A program made the translations under genes and the position numbers. Positions 5,277 through 6,430 of a DNA stretch of 6,430 nucleotides are shown in pieces. Source of the DNA: Haloferacaceae archaeon (GTDB lineage: Archaea; Halobacteriota; Halobacteria; Halobacteriales; Haloferacaceae). The stretch covers positions 1 through 6,430 of the forward strand of contig PWFE01000107.1 in NCBI GenBank assembly GCA_003554115.1, given 5' to 3'. The notes beneath the pieces are model-generated. The model was not told the origin of the DNA and did not search any database. It worked only from the letters and a program-made list of their open reading frames with translations. The first letter of the stretch is position 1; each line of letters begins with the position of its first letter.

Positions 5277-6179
5277 GTGACATCGGGGAACCCGAACGGA
5301 GAGCTCACACCAGCCACAGTACAGCAGGCCACAAGCCCGAGGGTGTTCGCACACCGTGGCTTTGCCGGCGTGTATCCCGAAAATACGGTGGCTGCTGTCG
5401 AGGGGGCGATCGCAGACGGCCGGGCTGCAGCGATTGAACTCGACGTGATGCCGACCGCAGACGGCAAAATCGTCGTCTTTCACGACGACACGCTCGCGCG
5501 AGTGACAAACGCACCGACGTCGGTTGCTAGCAAGCCTCTTTGGGAGCTATCGTATGAACAGATTGCCGGCTACAGCGTGCTCGGAACAACTCAGTCAGTG
5601 CCGCTGTTGTCGGATGTTCTGGAGGTCATCCCCTCAAATGTGAGCGTTAATATCGAACTAAAGAATCCGGGCTGCGAGCAGCTCAGATTCGCGGAGGCAC
5701 TTGAGGGCGATTCGCTGGATGCGGCGACCGACCGCTGGCTGGCGTTTGTCGACCGCGTACTTGAGACCGCAACTGCAAGTGATCACGAGCTGCTCGTCTC
5801 GTCGTTTTATGAGGGGGCACTGGCAGCGACCCGAAGCCTCGATTCGTCGGTGCCGATTGCCTCGGTGTTTTACGATTCAGTCGAGACCGGCCTCACACTC
5901 AGCCGTCGGTACGACGTTTCGGCGATCCACACGCCGTGGAGTATGCTCACAGAGCCGGATGAGTCGACCGTCGACGTTCCGGTTTCGGGTCCGTTTGCCG
6001 AGACCGATCTCGTCGAGATCGCTACCAAAGAGGGTTGGGATATCAACGCTTGGACAGTCACAACGTGGCATCAGGCCGCTGAACTACAACGGGTGGGCGT
6101 CGACGGGATTATTGCCGACTATCCGGGCGTCTGCGCGCCCCAGGAACTGCAATCAAAGCTACAGCCTTCAACCCGGTAA
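5277..6179 (+). CDS. Glycerophosphodiester phosphodiesterase family protein
   Basis: It hydrolyses glycerophosphodiesters to glycerol phosphate and an alcohol, and in bacteria relatives also cleave glycerol-phosphate teichoic acid. The 300-residue TIM barrel shows the family's catalytic set near the N-terminus: AHRG (His26, Arg27), PENT (Glu35), ELDV (Glu54, Asp56) and FHDD (His69), then the substrate-site strand NIELK (Glu127, Lys129) and the late NAWTV (Trp259) and DGIIADYPG (276-284). The extra length over UgpQ-type enzymes (about 250) comes from a roughly 20-residue N-terminal extension and a longer stretch at about 132-170. No signal peptide or membrane helix is visible, so it is probably cytoplasmic and would act on lipid-derived diesters rather than external polymer. 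The start is GTG, placed by the TATA-like box. It lies 57 nt after the polyol phosphotransferase in the same direction, which may reflect related substrates. Family assignment is firm; substrate is open. Confidence 0.94.
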   Translation: MTSGNPNGELTPATVQQATSPRVFAHRGFAGVYPENTVAAVEGAIADGRAAAIELDVMPTADGKIVVFHDDTLARVTNAPTSVASKPLWELSYEQIAGYSVLGTTQSVPLLSDVLEVIPSNVSVNIELKNPGCEQLRFAEALEGDSLDAATDRWLAFVDRVLETATASDHELLVSSFYEGALAATRSLDSSVPIASVFYDSVETGLTLSRRYDVSAIHTPWSMLTEPDESTVDVPVSGPFAETDLVEIATKEGWDINAWTVTTWHQAAELQRVGVDGIIADYPGVCAPQELQSKLQPSTR

Positions 6180-6430
6180 CGTCATCCGTTCTGCCACAGT
6201 TCTCCGCGCGCGCGACGATTCAGCCCAGTCAGCGACAGCTTGGTTCTATCCGACGGGAGGCGCTGGCAAGTACTTGAACAGCATATTACATTCAATCAGC
6301 AGGATACCGTTCTACGTGAAATATATAGTTGAGCCGTTTGAGGGAAGTTTGCGGTGCGTCTATTGAGTATGAGCCGCCTACTTATTCGGTTTCGCCTGCA
6401 ACTGACCCCGGACTTTTGAGACCATCCACA
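6180..6430. other. Non-coding or unassigned 3' region
   Basis: I see no convincing complete gene in these 251 bases. Contents are an alternating (CG)5 run at 6205-6214, an AT-rich stretch at about 6280-6330 with a TATA-like core, and a minus-strand frame open from the window edge to a TAA at 6382-6384. That frame (15 codons, ending SPGSVAGETE) has haloarchaeal-looking acidic composition and could be the C-terminus of a convergent gene, but a second minus frame is also open to the edge, so no call is made. No T-rich terminator is seen after the phosphodiesterase. Confidence 0.5.
6319..6327. promoter_or_regulatory. Orphan TATA-like element
   Basis: AAATATATA stands out in the GC-rich context and could be an archaeal TATA box in either direction, as its core is self-complementary. 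Read rightward, transcription would start near 6347; only short frames follow (for example GTG 6354 to TGA 6419, 21 residues), so it might serve a small RNA. Read leftward, nothing coding follows. Confidence 0.25.

Noticed and set aside
5254..5277. Seven-codon ATG...TAG frame just before the phosphodiesterase
   Set aside because: Its ATG lies only a few bases after the TATA-like box, upstream of the expected transcript start, so it would not be a leader ORF on the leaderless mRNA.
6205..6214. Alternating (CG)5 run
   Set aside because: It could adopt Z-DNA in principle, but such short runs are expected in GC-rich haloarchaeal DNA and nothing around it suggests function.
6231..6270. Possible tRNA T-arm (GGTTCTATCC)
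   Set aside because: The loop lacks the TTCRA pattern, and no acceptor, D-arm or anticodon stem can be built around it.
5701..6366. Plus-strand open frame of 221 codons running past the phosphodiesterase end
   Set aside because: Most of it is an out-of-frame shadow of the phosphodiesterase, Arg/Ser-rich and unlike the acidic proteins here; the part beyond 6179 has no coding character.
6354..6419. GTG-started 21-residue plus-strand frame after the orphan TATA element
   Set aside because: It is very short, basic and Leu/Arg-rich, unlike haloarchaeal proteins, with no supporting conservation visible.

Overview
The window looks like part of a haloarchaeal (class Halobacteria) chromosome. The evidence is an A-type ATP synthase subunit B with the acidic composition of a salt-in cytoplasm, frequent GTCGAC/TCGA words, strong G/C preference at third codon positions, a Tat-type lipoprotein, and TATA-like boxes 25-28 nt upstream of start codons, which implies leaderless transcripts. 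The species cannot be named from the sequence alone.

Layout. (1) Positions 1-1046, + strand: the C-terminal three quarters of atpB, followed by a T-rich terminator and no same-strand neighbour. (2) Positions 1172-2995, - strand, convergent with atpB: a 58-residue two-helix membrane protein (1172-1348), a lipid-anchored cyclophilin-type peptidyl-prolyl isomerase (1375-2028), and a membrane-bound family 2/21-like glycosyltransferase (2093-2995). The first two appear to have their own promoters, so this is a run of co-oriented genes rather than a strict operon. (3) A 110-bp divergent promoter region at 2996-3105. (4) Positions 3106-6179, + strand: a TIM-barrel protein of the endonuclease IV/xylose isomerase superfamily (3106-3894) that overlaps by 16 bp a TagB/TagF-like CDP-polyol phosphotransferase (3879-5219). 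A glycerophosphodiester phosphodiesterase with its own promoter and a GTG start follows (5277-6179). (5) Positions 6180-6430: no convincing gene, an orphan TATA-like element, and an ambiguous minus-strand reading frame at the edge.

Functional reading. The right half has a surface-polymer or glycerophosphate flavour: a membrane glycosyltransferase, a transferase of the family that builds teichoic-acid-type polyol-phosphate chains, and a hydrolase of glycerophosphodiesters. That these act on one substrate is inference. The window holds no cytidylyltransferase, polymer exporter or flippase. The TIM-barrel protein is translationally coupled to the transferase and keeps, in order, residues equivalent to all nine zinc ligands of endonuclease IV, so it is more likely an active metal-dependent hydrolase or isomerase than a degenerate barrel. 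The left half is housekeeping (ATP synthase, extracytoplasmic folding).
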